From assembly GCA_018881555.1 (NCBI GenBank), contig JACAXG010000014.1, forward strand, positions 188,586-252,585: DNA of 64,000 bases, given 5' to 3'. Both the position numbers and the translations under genes were made by a program. Source of the DNA: Amblyornis subalaris (Eukaryota; Chordata; Aves; Passeriformes; Ptilonorhynchidae). The first letter of the stretch is position 1. The number at the start of each line of letters is the position of its first letter. Shown here in pieces: positions 14,140-25,400 of the stretch. The notes under the pieces were generated by a model, which was not told the origin of the DNA, did not search any database, and saw only the letters and a list, made by a program, of their open reading frames with translations.

Positions 14140-17100
14140 TACTCCAGGACTTTGGGTTTAACACTATGACTAAAGGACTAACTCAAGACAAATTTCATTA
14201 AACCAATGCAATAATTCTGCACGCACATTATTAATTTATTAGCTTAAAAATGTGCATTAGTCCAATATATCAAATTCTACATCAACACAGTAGTTTGTAC
14301 AGGACAGTTATCACTGATTCCTTAAAATAATTTAGAAATGCATACACCAAAATTTAATGCAAATTCTGTGTCTATACAGCCCTTTACAATAAGTTTCTTA
14401 AATATTTCCTCAAAGGAAACCCTTCTTGTTAACACTTCTAGAGTCAGTGCAGTCTTGCTTAAAGCTTTCTTCACTGATGCTTTACAGTCAAATCTAAAAT
14501 GTAGCTTGCATCCTAACTCAAAAAACTCAATCGGAGAGGGAACTGGATCACATCCTGCAATTCAAATGTGTCCCTGAAGCAATTTTGTTCCATATCTGCT
14601 TCTGTCCTCAGATTTTATTAAGCCCCATATTAACCACCAAATTCTTTTAAGCACCACAGGTGACATGATTTTTGATTCTGAAAAAATAGTCTGTTCATCA
14701 TGAAAAGACACCAGCTTGGACCAGAAAATTAATAAATACCATCTTTCATTAGAAACTGACTAGCTGTTTCTGCTGCCAAATTCAGAGGAGAAAGAGTAGC
14801 TCATGGATGCTTGGCAGTTTTCTAAGTGAAACTCCCAACATCATCATCATTAAATGAGTGCTTGAACACTAGATTCCAGTTAAAGGCACAATCGGACAGA
14901 CCTCTAATGCTGTGAAACACAGCTTGAAAATATAGTTTGATGTGTGCATTCCAATCTCAGAACTTCCTAAATATCTCTAAAATGAGTTATAAATGTGAGT
15001 TATACGCGAATTTCTGACAATTAAACTGGTGGTGTATCACAACTTTCCTGCCTGTTAAGAACTCTTTAATACACTCATTAATTCCACATAAAAGCCATTG
15101 GCAGTAATACACCTTGGTACTGTCTAGCACATTATAACTTATTTTTAATAAAGGGATGCTGGCAAGGAGAACAGTTCAGGCACTAAGTCCCACAGGAATA
15201 ACCACTGGAAACAGGGAACAAAACAAATACCTTAAGGTGTGGACTAAATGCTCAAAAAGCCACATGAATCTGAACATTTTCAGTAAATGAAATATTGCAA
15301 GTAATTAGCCTTCTTGTCCCTGAGCAGAATTTACTGGCAAGTATGTCCTGGTACAGCAAATGTTTACTGTAACATTTTAAAAATAACAGTGATAAAGATA
15401 ACAGTGCAAAAGTTTCACAAATCCGTTTATGAGAGTCTGACCAAGAAGCTCTCTACACACACTGAGAAAATATTAAAGCTTCAGTCTTCATTTGAAATAT
15501 GTGGCTGTACCACCTAAACCCAAATAGGTGTAAAGTAATACTTGAAACATTCTTTTTACAGAATATGTGTACACAGCCCAGCATTTGGATCGATATGCAA
15601 CTGATATTCCCCACTCACAGGCATAAGAGCAGGCAGTTTGTCTGTCTTTACAGAAATGTTTTTTATCAGAAATAAATCACACATTTTTTTCCACATATGC
15701 ACACACAGAAAAATGCTTTAGATAACATTGCTGCAAGCGTGTGTTCATTAGCCTGTTTTTCACCCCCCACTTGTGTGGTTTGGTATTTAATTACAGGGTG
15801 GAGTGGTCCCCAGGCTACTTATGTTTCTTCCAGTCGCAGCCAGAAAATTTCTGCAGGAACTGACATGCAGAAGTGGAACTGCTTCAAGTTGTAGCTGCTT
15901 CACTGTCTACAATGTTAGCTCACTGTTCATTGAAACTCCCACTAGTACTTCTGTTAAATAATTATTGAAAATACGTTTCCATACAAGAAATTGCATTCTA
16001 AACTTCAACAGATAATAAAGGCTTTAAGAGGACCTAATCTGGCTATTTACTCTTAATTCGGTTCTCAATTTTCTTTTGCTAATGCCAAGAAACGAATCTT
16101 CATCATTATGTTGGAAAGCACTGGCTTTTTTCTTTTTTCCTCGAATCCAGGGAAATGTAATCTTGTATGCCTGGTTTGATCAAATACGATTTTTAGCTAA
16201 TCACCTGGCTCAAACCCTCTATTTTATTGCACACAGCTGCTTTCCATAAACGGTCTTAAATTATATTTTCACCTGAAAAGTATGACACCACTTGTAAAAT
16301 AATGTAATTGATGTGTGAGCATTTTATAGCCAAATATTACTCCCCAAAGCATCGGCATAGAAGGAAATACATTACAGGCATAAAGAAATGCATCATTCCA
16401 ATTAATTTTTATATAAATCAGAGAAGTTCTATTGGACAGATAAAACCAGGGGAAAAAACCAAAGATTAACTTAGGTAACAAATTACATGCACAACGAATA
16501 TTGTATTTTATATTAAAAAGGATGCTGTTAATCAGAATAGTACCGTTGACAGGATTTGGAAAAAAAATTTAAAGACACTTTGAGTTTTTACCCATGTTTT
16601 TTATTTAATAAAGGCCTTGCATTTTTAGCCTAAGCAACAAGAATCCATTGACTTGGAAAACTCTTCTCTAGGTCAGAAATGCATGACAGGAAGGTGAAAC
16701 CACATGACCTCATTTTGATATTAGTCAAAAAACAAAGTGCAGACAAAGATTATATTATGCAATTTTTAGCCAGAGGTATCTGAAAATACTCCCTGGCCAA
16801 ACCCTAGCAAGAATTTATATTGAATAATTATTTATGAATAGTCTGTTACAGTGCTCCTGTCAGTCAGCTACTTCTCTGTCTTCATTCTATTGAGAAGAAT
16901 ATAGGCAAAGTGTGGAGACACAAGATCTTCACATTTAGGTGATAAAACAGTTTAATAACAAACTCTCAAGTTTGGACCCTGGGGTATATGCACACAGTAT
17001 CATAAACGATATACAATGACATATAGAAATGTATTTACATGCTCTGTTGGTAGCTCAGAGTGTGATAAAAGGCAAAAATCTAAACTCTGTGCACAGTAAT

Positions 17101-18111
17101 TCAGAGACTGGGCTCTTGAGTAATCCGTTGGAGATTCCAAACCAATGAGGCAAAGAAATCATTATACAATCGCATAAATTATTACTTTTTTCACTTTTCT
17201 AAATAGTTTTGTCTTTTCCCCCTTCACACATTGTCTATATGCTACTTATGATGGCTGAATACCCATGCATGGTTTAATGTGAACTCAACATTTCACCCTT
17301 CTGACCAAGAAGGCTGTAGCAAGTAAACGACCTCCTGGAACCCTGGCAGCTTAACTCCCTCAATATCCTCAGGCAGATGCTTCATCAGTAAATGTTTTAT
17401 TTCATTAGCAAACATTTTGTCACTACATTATTTACCAAGTTAATGCAGTGCCACTTAATTTGCAATGAATCTGTACCTGAGTTACAGAATCTACCAAAAT
17501 AAGGCACTGTTACCTTACCACTTATTACAGTTACTACATATTTTCAGGCCTATTAAACGGGTTTGAATCAAATGTCATAAATAAAACACTCTGGCTAAAA
17601 TGACTGGCCAAAAAGGATATCGGCAGCTGTGTTGCCACACTTCTCAAAATCCGTCACTAGAACAAGGCGGCCTCCTCCCGTGACCCCGCAGACGGGGATG
17701 CTTTAAACACACAGGCCGGGCGGCTCCCTCCCATCCACAGCCCCTTCTACCTCTGACAGGTCACGGACACGCAGAGCTCTGCTTCCACGTTCCAGAAACT
17801 CCCTGAAATAACTGTTATTGAACTTATTTTCAAAAATAATTAAGTTTCAGAATCTTGGACGTGTGGCCAAGCAGGAAAGAAATGCGGTATCGACAGGTAA
17901 GGAAGGGCTTGTACCCGGCTCCGGCAGCGCCCCTGGCTCTCCCTCGCCTCTGTCTTCCCACTGGGAAGGGACTTCCTTCTCGGAATGTCGCATCCACCTC
18001 GGACCCGGAGGCCTCCCCGCCGCCTCATGGCGCAGCTCCCGCCCGGCCGCCCTGCGAACCCCGGCCGCGAATCCCGGCCGCCGCCCCCGGCGGGTTCCCC
18101 GCCGCACTCAC

Positions 18112-18500
18112 TTGAGGAAGTAGCGCTGCCCGGTCTGCGTGAGCGCCATCTCCCAGCCCGGCGGCAGCGGCCGCTCGTCCGTCACGTCGCAGGAGCGCTG
18201 CCGGAGGTGCCCGTGCTGCGGCGCCGCACCCGCGCCAGGCAGCGAGGCGGGCGAGGAGTGGGACCGGACGTGCGCGGGCGCGAGGCGCGGCGAGGGCCCG
18301 CCCGAATCCGTGCTCGACTGCCGCGAGTGCGAGCCCGAGTCGGGCTCCCTGAAGAAGGACTCGGGCAGGATCTTCTTCCGCCAGGAGCTGGGCCTGGGGT
18401 TCATCACCGCGTTGAACAGCGCCTCCAGCTCCGTGTCCAGGTCCTGCGTGACGTGGATTACCTGATGCCCCGGCGGCGGGGCCGCGGCCGCGGGGTTCAT
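18112..18500 (-). CDS. WWTR1: WWTR1 (TAZ) first coding exon
   Basis: WWTR1/TAZ is a transcriptional co-activator of the Hippo pathway. It binds TEAD factors in the nucleus and is held in the cytoplasm by 14-3-3 after LATS phosphorylation. The exon encodes 129 residues plus two bases of codon 130. It begins MNPAAAAPPPGHQVIHV at the ATG at 18500-18498. Residues about 14-50 are the TEAD-binding region (LDTELEALFNAVMNP, then SWRKKILPESFF). HVRSHS (77-82) is the LATS/14-3-3 site equivalent to human S89, and HLRQRS (98-103) is a second HxRxxS motif. The WW domain starts at PLPPGWEM (first Trp at 116) and is cut by the exon end ...RYFL|AA. The donor is gtgagt at 18111-18106. Compared with human, the stretch between the TEAD-binding region and the 14-3-3 site is a few residues shorter. 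Later exons are outside the window. Confidence 0.97.
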
Positions 18501-18699
18501 TTTCCGCCCCTCTGTCCCGACGGCGAGCGCAGCCGGCCCTGCTGCCGGGCCGCCGCCGGGAACGTGCCCTCTGGACCGAGCGGGCTCGCCGGCAGCAGAG
18601 CAAGGCAGGCGGGCGGGCGGGCAGTGCCTCTGCGCCCCCGCCAGCCGCGCCGGTGTCCCGGGCGGGCGGGCGGCCCCCGGGCAGCGCGGCGCCCTCCCC

Positions 18700-18724
18700 C
18701 GGGCCGGGCCGGGCCGGGCCGGGC
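18700..18724. repeat. (GGGCC)5 array upstream of WWTR1 start
   Basis: Five consecutive GGGCC units lie about 200 bp upstream of the WWTR1 start codon, in the promoter or 5' leader. The + strand has repeated G3 tracts with 2-base loops and could form a G-quadruplex. Confidence 0.75.
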
Positions 18725-19060
18725 AGCGGCGGGACGGGGGCAGTGGCGGTCCCTCCCGCCCGCCCGCCCCCGGCGGCTCCAGCCCGGCCCCCACGCCGCC
18801 CCGCCCGCAGTTATGCAACTGCCGCGGAAACTTTGGGCACGGGACGTCCCTCGGGGCCGGGGCCGGGCAGCTCTCGGAGCCCGCCCCGCCCACGCCCCCT
18901 CCAGCGCCGCCCTCGCCGTCCCGCACCCAGCCAGGGGCACCCGCCGGTCCCTACGTCGGCGGAGCCCCGCGCGGAGCGGCAGCCCCTGTCCAGCCCCAGC
19001 CTGTGGTGCCCGGGGAACCTCGGAGCGCTTCGTCTCTGCCACGCTGACGAGCTTTGCTCC

Positions 19061-22000
19061 AAAACCGTTGTTCAGAAAGTTCATGAGTGATACTAATTTC
19101 TGGAAGCAGAATGATGCTTAAATTAGTTCACGTACAAGTTTAACTGCATGATTTCGTGATGCTATGGCGATGGGGAGGAATGAAGCATTCGTAGTGAAAT
19201 GGACTGCAAACATGTCGCTGTAGTTGAAAAGAGGTTTGGCCCCTTGCTGGCAAGTACAAGTCCTGTTCAGATCTGTATCATGAATCCTTCCAGCTGCCTG
19301 TCTATAGCGGCAGTTTCAAATGCAGGCATGATGCTTTGTACAGCTCTGCTGATTGCCCGTTTGGTCACTTGTCTTTGGTTTAGCCTATACTAGAAACCAG
19401 AGCTGCCATCAAAATGAGTAGCTGAGGTTTTCTATAATTAATACACACAATTTCTTTTTAATCTTGTCTCATTTTTTGGTGCACTCGGAATAACTTTTGA
19501 GTGGCAATGTAACCAAAAATTGTTCAAATTCAGTAGCTGTGTCTATAAAGAATAATCTTGTTCACTTTCCAACTTCAGTGTTGTTTTTTACAGAAGGAAG
19601 CATAGAGTGTTTTTATGACTACACACATAGATATGATATCACACACTGGCTAAACAAACAAAACTTTATTTTAGTAATGCATTCTGTCTTTTTATTTCTG
19701 CATTTTGGACAGACTCCAGGCTATGCTGATTGATAAGAATACACACTCCTCAGTAATCAGAATCTACACTAGAAAAGTTTTCAGTAAGTAATTTTTTTCT
19801 GAATTTACTTATTCCTTATTTCTTAAAAAGAAGCATGAAATTTTCTAAACGGCATTTGTCTTCTCCAGTGACGAATGTGGGCCTGACTGAACCACCTTTG
19901 TCCCTCGAATGAGTGTTACATATAATATTGCTAATGCAGATTCTCAGAGTCACACTTTAAGCCAGTACACGAACTACAGCTAGATCTGTGGAACAGATCC
20001 TGTGCACTTCCTGATTGCCTTGCTTCAACAAATATTCCCTGTCATTTACTTTTCCTCAAATTTCCTGTTCATATTTCCATTGGCTTGGCAGAGCTCTTCC
20101 TTGAGGTTTGTTTTGTTGATCTTTGTTTTTGTGGGGTTTGGGGGGTTTTGTTGTTGTTATTGTTTTGGGGTTGGTGCAGGGGTTTTTTGTTATTTTTCCC
20201 CACATCTGCTGTATTTCTGGTCAGGAAACCCAGTACTCCTGAGACTTGTTTGTGTTTCCTTTCCCAAAGAATTTTCCATGCTATCTTTTGTACCATTCTT
20301 CTCCTGCTTCCTTACCGAGTTCCTTGCTGCAACAAGTTCAGAGAGCTGTGCTCATCACAGCACCTGCACCAGAGCTATGCAGACATTACATATCTTTTTT
20401 ATTTCCTGCAATATCCTTATTTAAATCCTTTGCATATGAGACTGTGTATGTGTGTGTGTGCGCGCATGTGGGTATTGCACAGATAATGATCTGAACATGA
20501 GTGATTTTTCATACAGCCTTTAAAAGGGCTTTTTTTTTGCATCCAGGGCTCTCTATCCTTGAGTAAAGACAAACCAAACAACCTCTACCCGTTCCATTCC
20601 TTTCCAGGTGACACATCTATTCAAGGGAAGGCTCTGACAGACTCATTCATAGTGCCATCTCATCTATGTTGATTAGACCACTTTCATAAGCATGGCCTCT
20701 TATGGGTGAGTACATACACATCTGTCCTAAACCTAAGCCACATTTATTACAATTAGAACTGTCTTCTTCAGCAAAATGTATTTCAGCTGCACTTTTTACT
20801 AAATAATACAATTGCCTGCTATTGTACCACTTGGTGTAAGCTAAAGCATTTTTCTCCACTAATTTGGAAGTGATTAGAACTGTAAGAATAAATTTTCATA
20901 GTATTGTTGTCATTAGTCTTTGTTTAGAAATAGTAACTTCCTTCTTTGGACACAAAAATATGACCACTGGCTTTTAAGGCAAATGATTCCATATGTTCAA
21001 ATCCATGGAAGACAAGGACACCTCTATCACAATGGGATTGGATTAAGTGATGAAGGAACCAAATCACAAATGTGACATAGAAAGCTCCTTATCATTATTT
21101 CTTTGTTCCCATTGCAAGATTGTACACTGCAAAAAAATTAGACAATAACATTATTTTATCTCAATTTCACATGCTGTTCAAATGTTTTTGAATAGTACAG
21201 AGGTTTTTTGTTCATCTTAAGGATTTATAAAGCCCAGTACTTTGAGCATACCCTATTTGTTGTGGATTTTCTAGCAGCAACTTGAATCTATACTTCAGCG
21301 AAAACCCAAGCAAACAGGTCAGAAGAAACAAGTGCACTTTTAAAGGTACCCTTATATGATGAGCATCTAATGAGTTAAAGAAACAATGCCACAAACTGTA
21401 ATTTTTAATCTAGATCCATCACTGCTTTGTGTCAAAGGTCTACATAGATTAACGTTTTTCTGAGAAAGCCTACATAGGTGAAGTGGCATGTGTGACATCT
21501 GTTATGAAATAAAATATTCAGGGTCCCTGGGCAAGCCTTGTTCTTTCTGGGTAACCAAGTGACCAGCACACAGCCTAGCCCAGGCATAGTTCTGCCTCTG
21601 CTTTGGGTTTGCTCTGTGCAAAAAGACTCCGTAACTACAGCTGGGTGTACACCTCAAAGATAGGGAATTGGTTAAAAGTTGGATCAGAAACCTAAACAGC
21701 ACATCACATAAAATGGGCAATGATGGTGCAGAGTTCATTCAAACAGATCTAGGAAAAAAAACCAAGAAGAAAAGAATTGCTTCTTGAGTTTACTCAATGT
21801 TTAAAAGAATATAAATGTTTTACACCACCACACAAATGACACCATCCCAAGTTTTAAGAACTGAGTTATATTATGTTCTTTGCTAAGCAGCTAGGCAAAT
21901 AAATGCACAGATTCAGGAAACAATGTTTTACAGTGGTTAAAAACTGGAAGTTTTATTGGTCTCCCAAATTTGGAAAATATAAGGTGAAACACATTCCAAG

Positions 22001-24169
22001 CTAAGTCTTGAGCCAATGAACAATTCTCATCAGAAGGCAAACACTGACCATGTAGTGAAACATCTTTGTGGATTATAAACCCCAAACTTTGTGCCCTAGG
22101 TTGTTTAGAACAGGAACAAATAAATTGGGATACAAATCTGTTGGGAAGGTCGTAGCTAAAGGGCTGAGCCTGGCTCTGCTTCTAAGAAAATAATCTAGTT
22201 CATGCCTAAACTAGTTGCATTTTTAGTTGGTCTCTGCACTTGAAGGCTGCACTGGCAGGATGCTTGCCTGAATTTGGTGCTCTATCAAAAAACTGCCAGG
22301 GAGCCATCACACATTGCTTCCTTCATAAACCCCAAGGTTCCTTGACATACACAGGAAGGGCAGTTCTGCCAAACAAAGTTAATCTGCAGTAAACCCAAAT
22401 GTACAGAAGTGCTGCACTGGAGCCAACAGATTATGTTCCATACTTAATACCTGAAATGGCAATACACTCAACTTCCTCACAGCTTACTCAGAAATTGAGT
22501 GTTTGTAATTTGCTGCATGATTACAATGTTGCACTACCTACAAATCAAATTGGTTAGTCACTTTGAAAAAAAAAAGTTACTTAACTTTTTAAGAGGGAAG
22601 TTGAAAGTTACTTTTTTCTGTTATAAAATCAAGTCAGTTCTTCCACACTTGAATAATAGAGCAATGGCCTCAAATGTCACTTTCCTTTGATTGGCTAGAT
22701 ACCAGAAAAAATTTTAAAAAGCCTATTAAAAATAAAATGGGTTAAAAGTAGCAACGTAACATTTTTTTAATAGCTTGTGAAAAATGCTTTGTAGTCTTCT
22801 TGTCTTGTTCAAGGGTTTCTATAAAGCAAGTGCAAATTAATTAGACAAGATATATTAAATATTGCTTTGTATGCCACCTTTAATTTGGGAGTTTACAACA
22901 AAACCAAAATATCTGGATCCAAGGGTGAATTCTTATTTTACCAGTATCTCTGGGTTACTGATATAGCTGCCTTTTCACTCCCCAGCCTCACCTACCTTAC
23001 AGAGGCACGGGCAGTCAGTGCCATTTGCTGCGCAGTCACATTCACCAGTGTGGTTTAAGTGCTAAGCCCTCAGTAGCTGCCCTGGGTGCTGTGAAGACAG
23101 GGAAGCGAGAACTTGCAGAGGTGTAGTTAGACCAGTTCCGACCTCACCTAAAGGCAAATCTGTCTTTCCAATAATTAAGCCCAAATCCTGCTGCTGAGCA
23201 GCTGCTTTTCCAGGCTCAGTACTTCCCCCAGAACAAACTGAAAGGTACAATTCAAAAGTAACACACTTGGCATAAAGGATTGTTCTCCTTCCCTATCTCC
23301 TTGAGTCTGTTTGTGGATCACTGGAGAGTTTGAGTTTCTCTCAGTTTCACCCAGCTTCAAAGTTTAACGCTGACCATCCTCAGCTAAGGTAATTTTTCAC
23401 AAAAGGAAACAAAACCATTCAGTGTTGCGGCTTTTCCTTCTACACTATCACAACACACTGCACAAAGGAACATGCAGGCTCTCCAGTGACATTCTGCATT
23501 CTCAACATCTGCTTTCGACTAATGGTTTTACTCAGAATCCCCAAGGGAAACCCTCTCCTCAGCCAGCACTTGCTTCAGGACATGACCCATGTGTAAACTG
23601 CCAGCACTTACCATGATACCAATCAGTTCTATAGGAGCTGGTTTTTTAAAAAAGTTTAAGAGACAAAAAGGTAAATATGTTCAGGTTCATCAGGCAGTAG
23701 TGAGATGACACAAAAACCTTCTAGGTTTTCTATCTAAAACTCTTGTTTTGCTGCCCTGAGTTCCAGAATATGGCTGTAGTGAGGAGAGATGGAATGATGG
23801 AAACCACTCACCTACCTATCGGCTGTTCTTGTGTTTCACCTGAAAACAGAGGTCAATTACATAAAAAATACTAATAAAAAATCCCAAGTAGTAACATTTG
23901 ATCACATTTAATTACTAGGTACTATATATGAAGACGATTCTATAGACAAGGTCACCATATATGGATGGTAAAAGAAACACGTTGCTGATTCACATATGGA
24001 AGAGGAACTTCAGTTTGTCTACACCATCGCCACACTGCACGCAGCAATTGGAGAATAGGCAACTCCATGTTCTAAAGAACTGACTGTTCTTAAAGCACTT
24101 AAGTTGAAATAGTACCTCTCACAGGTACAAAAACTCAAAACAGAAAGAATGCATTTGTGAATGTCAAAA
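19061..24169. other. Intergenic region, WWTR1 5' side to COMMD2 3' side
   Basis: No coding exon, RNA gene or clear transposable element was recognised here. Open frames are short and of random composition. Visible features are a strongly T/G-rich + strand block at about 20000-20200 and a short TG/CG dinucleotide run at about 20444-20466. The T/G richness just upstream of the WWTR1 promoter could reflect a divergent antisense transcript, but no exon can be defined. Confidence 0.6.
20444..20466. repeat. Short TG-rich microsatellite
   Basis: An imperfect (TG)n run passes into cgcgcatg. It is too short to suggest anything beyond a simple repeat. Confidence 0.7.
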
Positions 24170-25202
24170 CACAATAAAGAGAGAAGTTTATTGTGTTGCC
24201 ATCAAAGACAGTAAATACAGTTATTGCCAGAATCTGTATGCTATGGTGCACGCTCAGTAGCGACACTAAAGCACTGATATGTAAAACCATTTCGTTATAC
24301 TCACAAAAGCTGCAAAATACTGCATTAGGATAAAACTGAAAAGTGACTTTTGAGATAATCCTTATTAGATGTTTTTCTTGACAAAGGAAAATAATAATTT
24401 CTGTTACAATAGCTGGTCTTGCCTTAATGAAACTATTCAAACAGGGCAACACAAACTCTGGCATAACAGCACAAAGACCAGAGTTAGCAGAAGTTAATGC
24501 TATTCTTAACCTGCCTCTTCACCCTTGACTTCACTTTTGCAGATTTTCAGACCATCTTCATGTATAAGCAGTTTGCCAGCCCCGTGGCCTGCAGAAAGCA
24601 TCAGCTGCCTCATGGGGTCACCGCAGCCTCTGCTAAGAGGAGCAATAGCTTGGCTACACGAGAGCAGCTCAGAGCAGCAGTGTAACATCAACCCCCACGC
24701 TGACCCAATACTCAGAAAAGGGCAGCAGTCCCACATGGACTCTTACACACACCTGAGTCTAGGTGGGAGAAACCTTCCTGTGCAGTATCGTTCCCACCCA
24801 ATACAGGGGTTTAAATAAAAAATTCAAAACAGAAGCAAAAAGGCAAAAAATTACTTGATAAATATAAGAATAAATCTGCAGCTTCATATAATATTGGGAG
24901 TTCTACTTAATGTAGGAAAGCTCAAGCAGAACTATACTAGTTTAGAGCTAAAGAAATTCTCAGCATAGCATACTGAATGCCTACATTTGCAAGTAAAGCA
25001 AACCCAATTACTCATCTTCTATCAGGCAGATATGCAAAGCTGGCGGCCAAGGACATTCAGCCTGTAACTACTGGCTCAAGATCCTGGCACAGGAAAGCAG
25101 TTGATCTGATCCAGATGTTTATTTTTCCTCAAAATGTATTTGTGAGCACTGTTTTGAGTTATTTCACAAACTGTTTAGTAAGAGAGCAGAGAGGAATTAA
25201 GG
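24170..25202 (-). other. COMMD2: Probable COMMD2 3' UTR
   Basis: This lies directly downstream of the COMMD2 stop codon (minus sense). AATAAA hexamers on the minus strand occur at 25123-25118 and 24192-24187. The distal one would give a 3' UTR of about 1 kb. Which site is used cannot be decided from sequence. Confidence 0.5.
24187..24192 (-). terminator. COMMD2: Candidate COMMD2 poly(A) signal (distal)
   Basis: tttatt on the + strand is AATAAA in COMMD2 sense, about 1.0 kb after the stop codon. A proximal alternative is at 25118-25123. Confidence 0.4.
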
Positions 25203-25400
25203 CTATTTCATGTTGCGCACTATTCTTCTGCAGTGGTTCATTTTCATCTCCCCCAACGCCTGCTCCAGTTGCTGGATCAGGTGGAGAAGGGTAGCAGGGT
25301 CAGTTTGCAACACCTGGGCAGTTGGATCTTCATTTTGGTTAAGATGTAGCTTCATAGTCACAGCAGGCTTAATCTGTTGTTTCAAACTTCTGCTTGCAAG
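25203..25400 (-). CDS. COMMD2: COMMD2 coding exon 5 (last)
   Basis: The acceptor tgccctgcag precedes LASRSLKQQIKPAV. The exon encodes residues 135-199 and the stop TAG at 25205-25203. It carries most of the COMM domain, with TDPATLLHLIQQLEQALGEM and the C-terminal RNMK. Confidence 0.97.
   Translation of the reverse strand, partial: LASRSLKQQIKPAVTMKLHLNQNEDPTAQVLQTDPATLLHLIQQLEQALGEMKMNHCRRIVRNMK

Larger units (their letters stand above)
1..18111 (-). other. WWTR1: WWTR1 first coding intron (5' part)
   Basis: This 18 kb lies directly downstream (minus sense) of the WWTR1 exon 1 splice donor at 18111-18110. I found no sequence encoding the rest of the WW domain, so exon 2 must lie left of the window. 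That fits the very long first coding intron of vertebrate WWTR1. The stretch is AT-rich and visibly richer in A and C on the + strand. It holds one recognisable repeat (a CR1 fragment at 6048-6392), a 15 bp two-copy tandem repeat at 5351-5380, and two isolated ambiguous bases (3793 and 9580). Open frames here are short and resemble no known protein. Confidence 0.85.
17640..19060. promoter_or_regulatory. WWTR1: CpG island and promoter region of WWTR1
   Basis: Base composition changes abruptly from AT-rich intron to dense GC with very frequent CpG. The island covers the first coding exon, its donor and about 560 bp upstream of the start codon. GC-box cores (ccgccc, ccccgccc) cluster at about 18790-18810 and 18878-18898, and a pentanucleotide GGGCC array lies at 18700-18724. 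No TATA box was seen. Transcription probably starts at dispersed sites between 18501 and about 19060 and runs leftwards. The exact start cannot be fixed from sequence. Confidence 0.8.

Noticed and set aside
18501..18926. In-frame extension of the WWTR1 exon upstream of 18500 (minus strand)
   Set aside because: The conserved family start is MNPA at 18500. The extension is low-complexity Pro/Gly/Arg typical of a GC-rich 5' leader.
17985..19121. A 378-codon open frame on the + strand, the longest in the window
   Set aside because: It is antisense to the WWTR1 first coding exon inside a CpG island, where GC-rich sequence lacks stops. Its product is low-complexity Pro/Arg/Ala/Gly with no recognisable domain.
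20002..20486. Overlapping + strand frames rich in Phe, Cys, Val and Leu
   Set aside because: They come from T/G-rich low-complexity DNA. The hydrophobic composition is a by-product of T-rich codons, not a membrane protein.
24135..24464. A 109-codon minus-strand frame downstream of COMMD2
   Set aside because: Composition is random-like (rich in Phe/Ile/Leu/Cys), it lies in the probable COMMD2 3' UTR, and no domain is seen.
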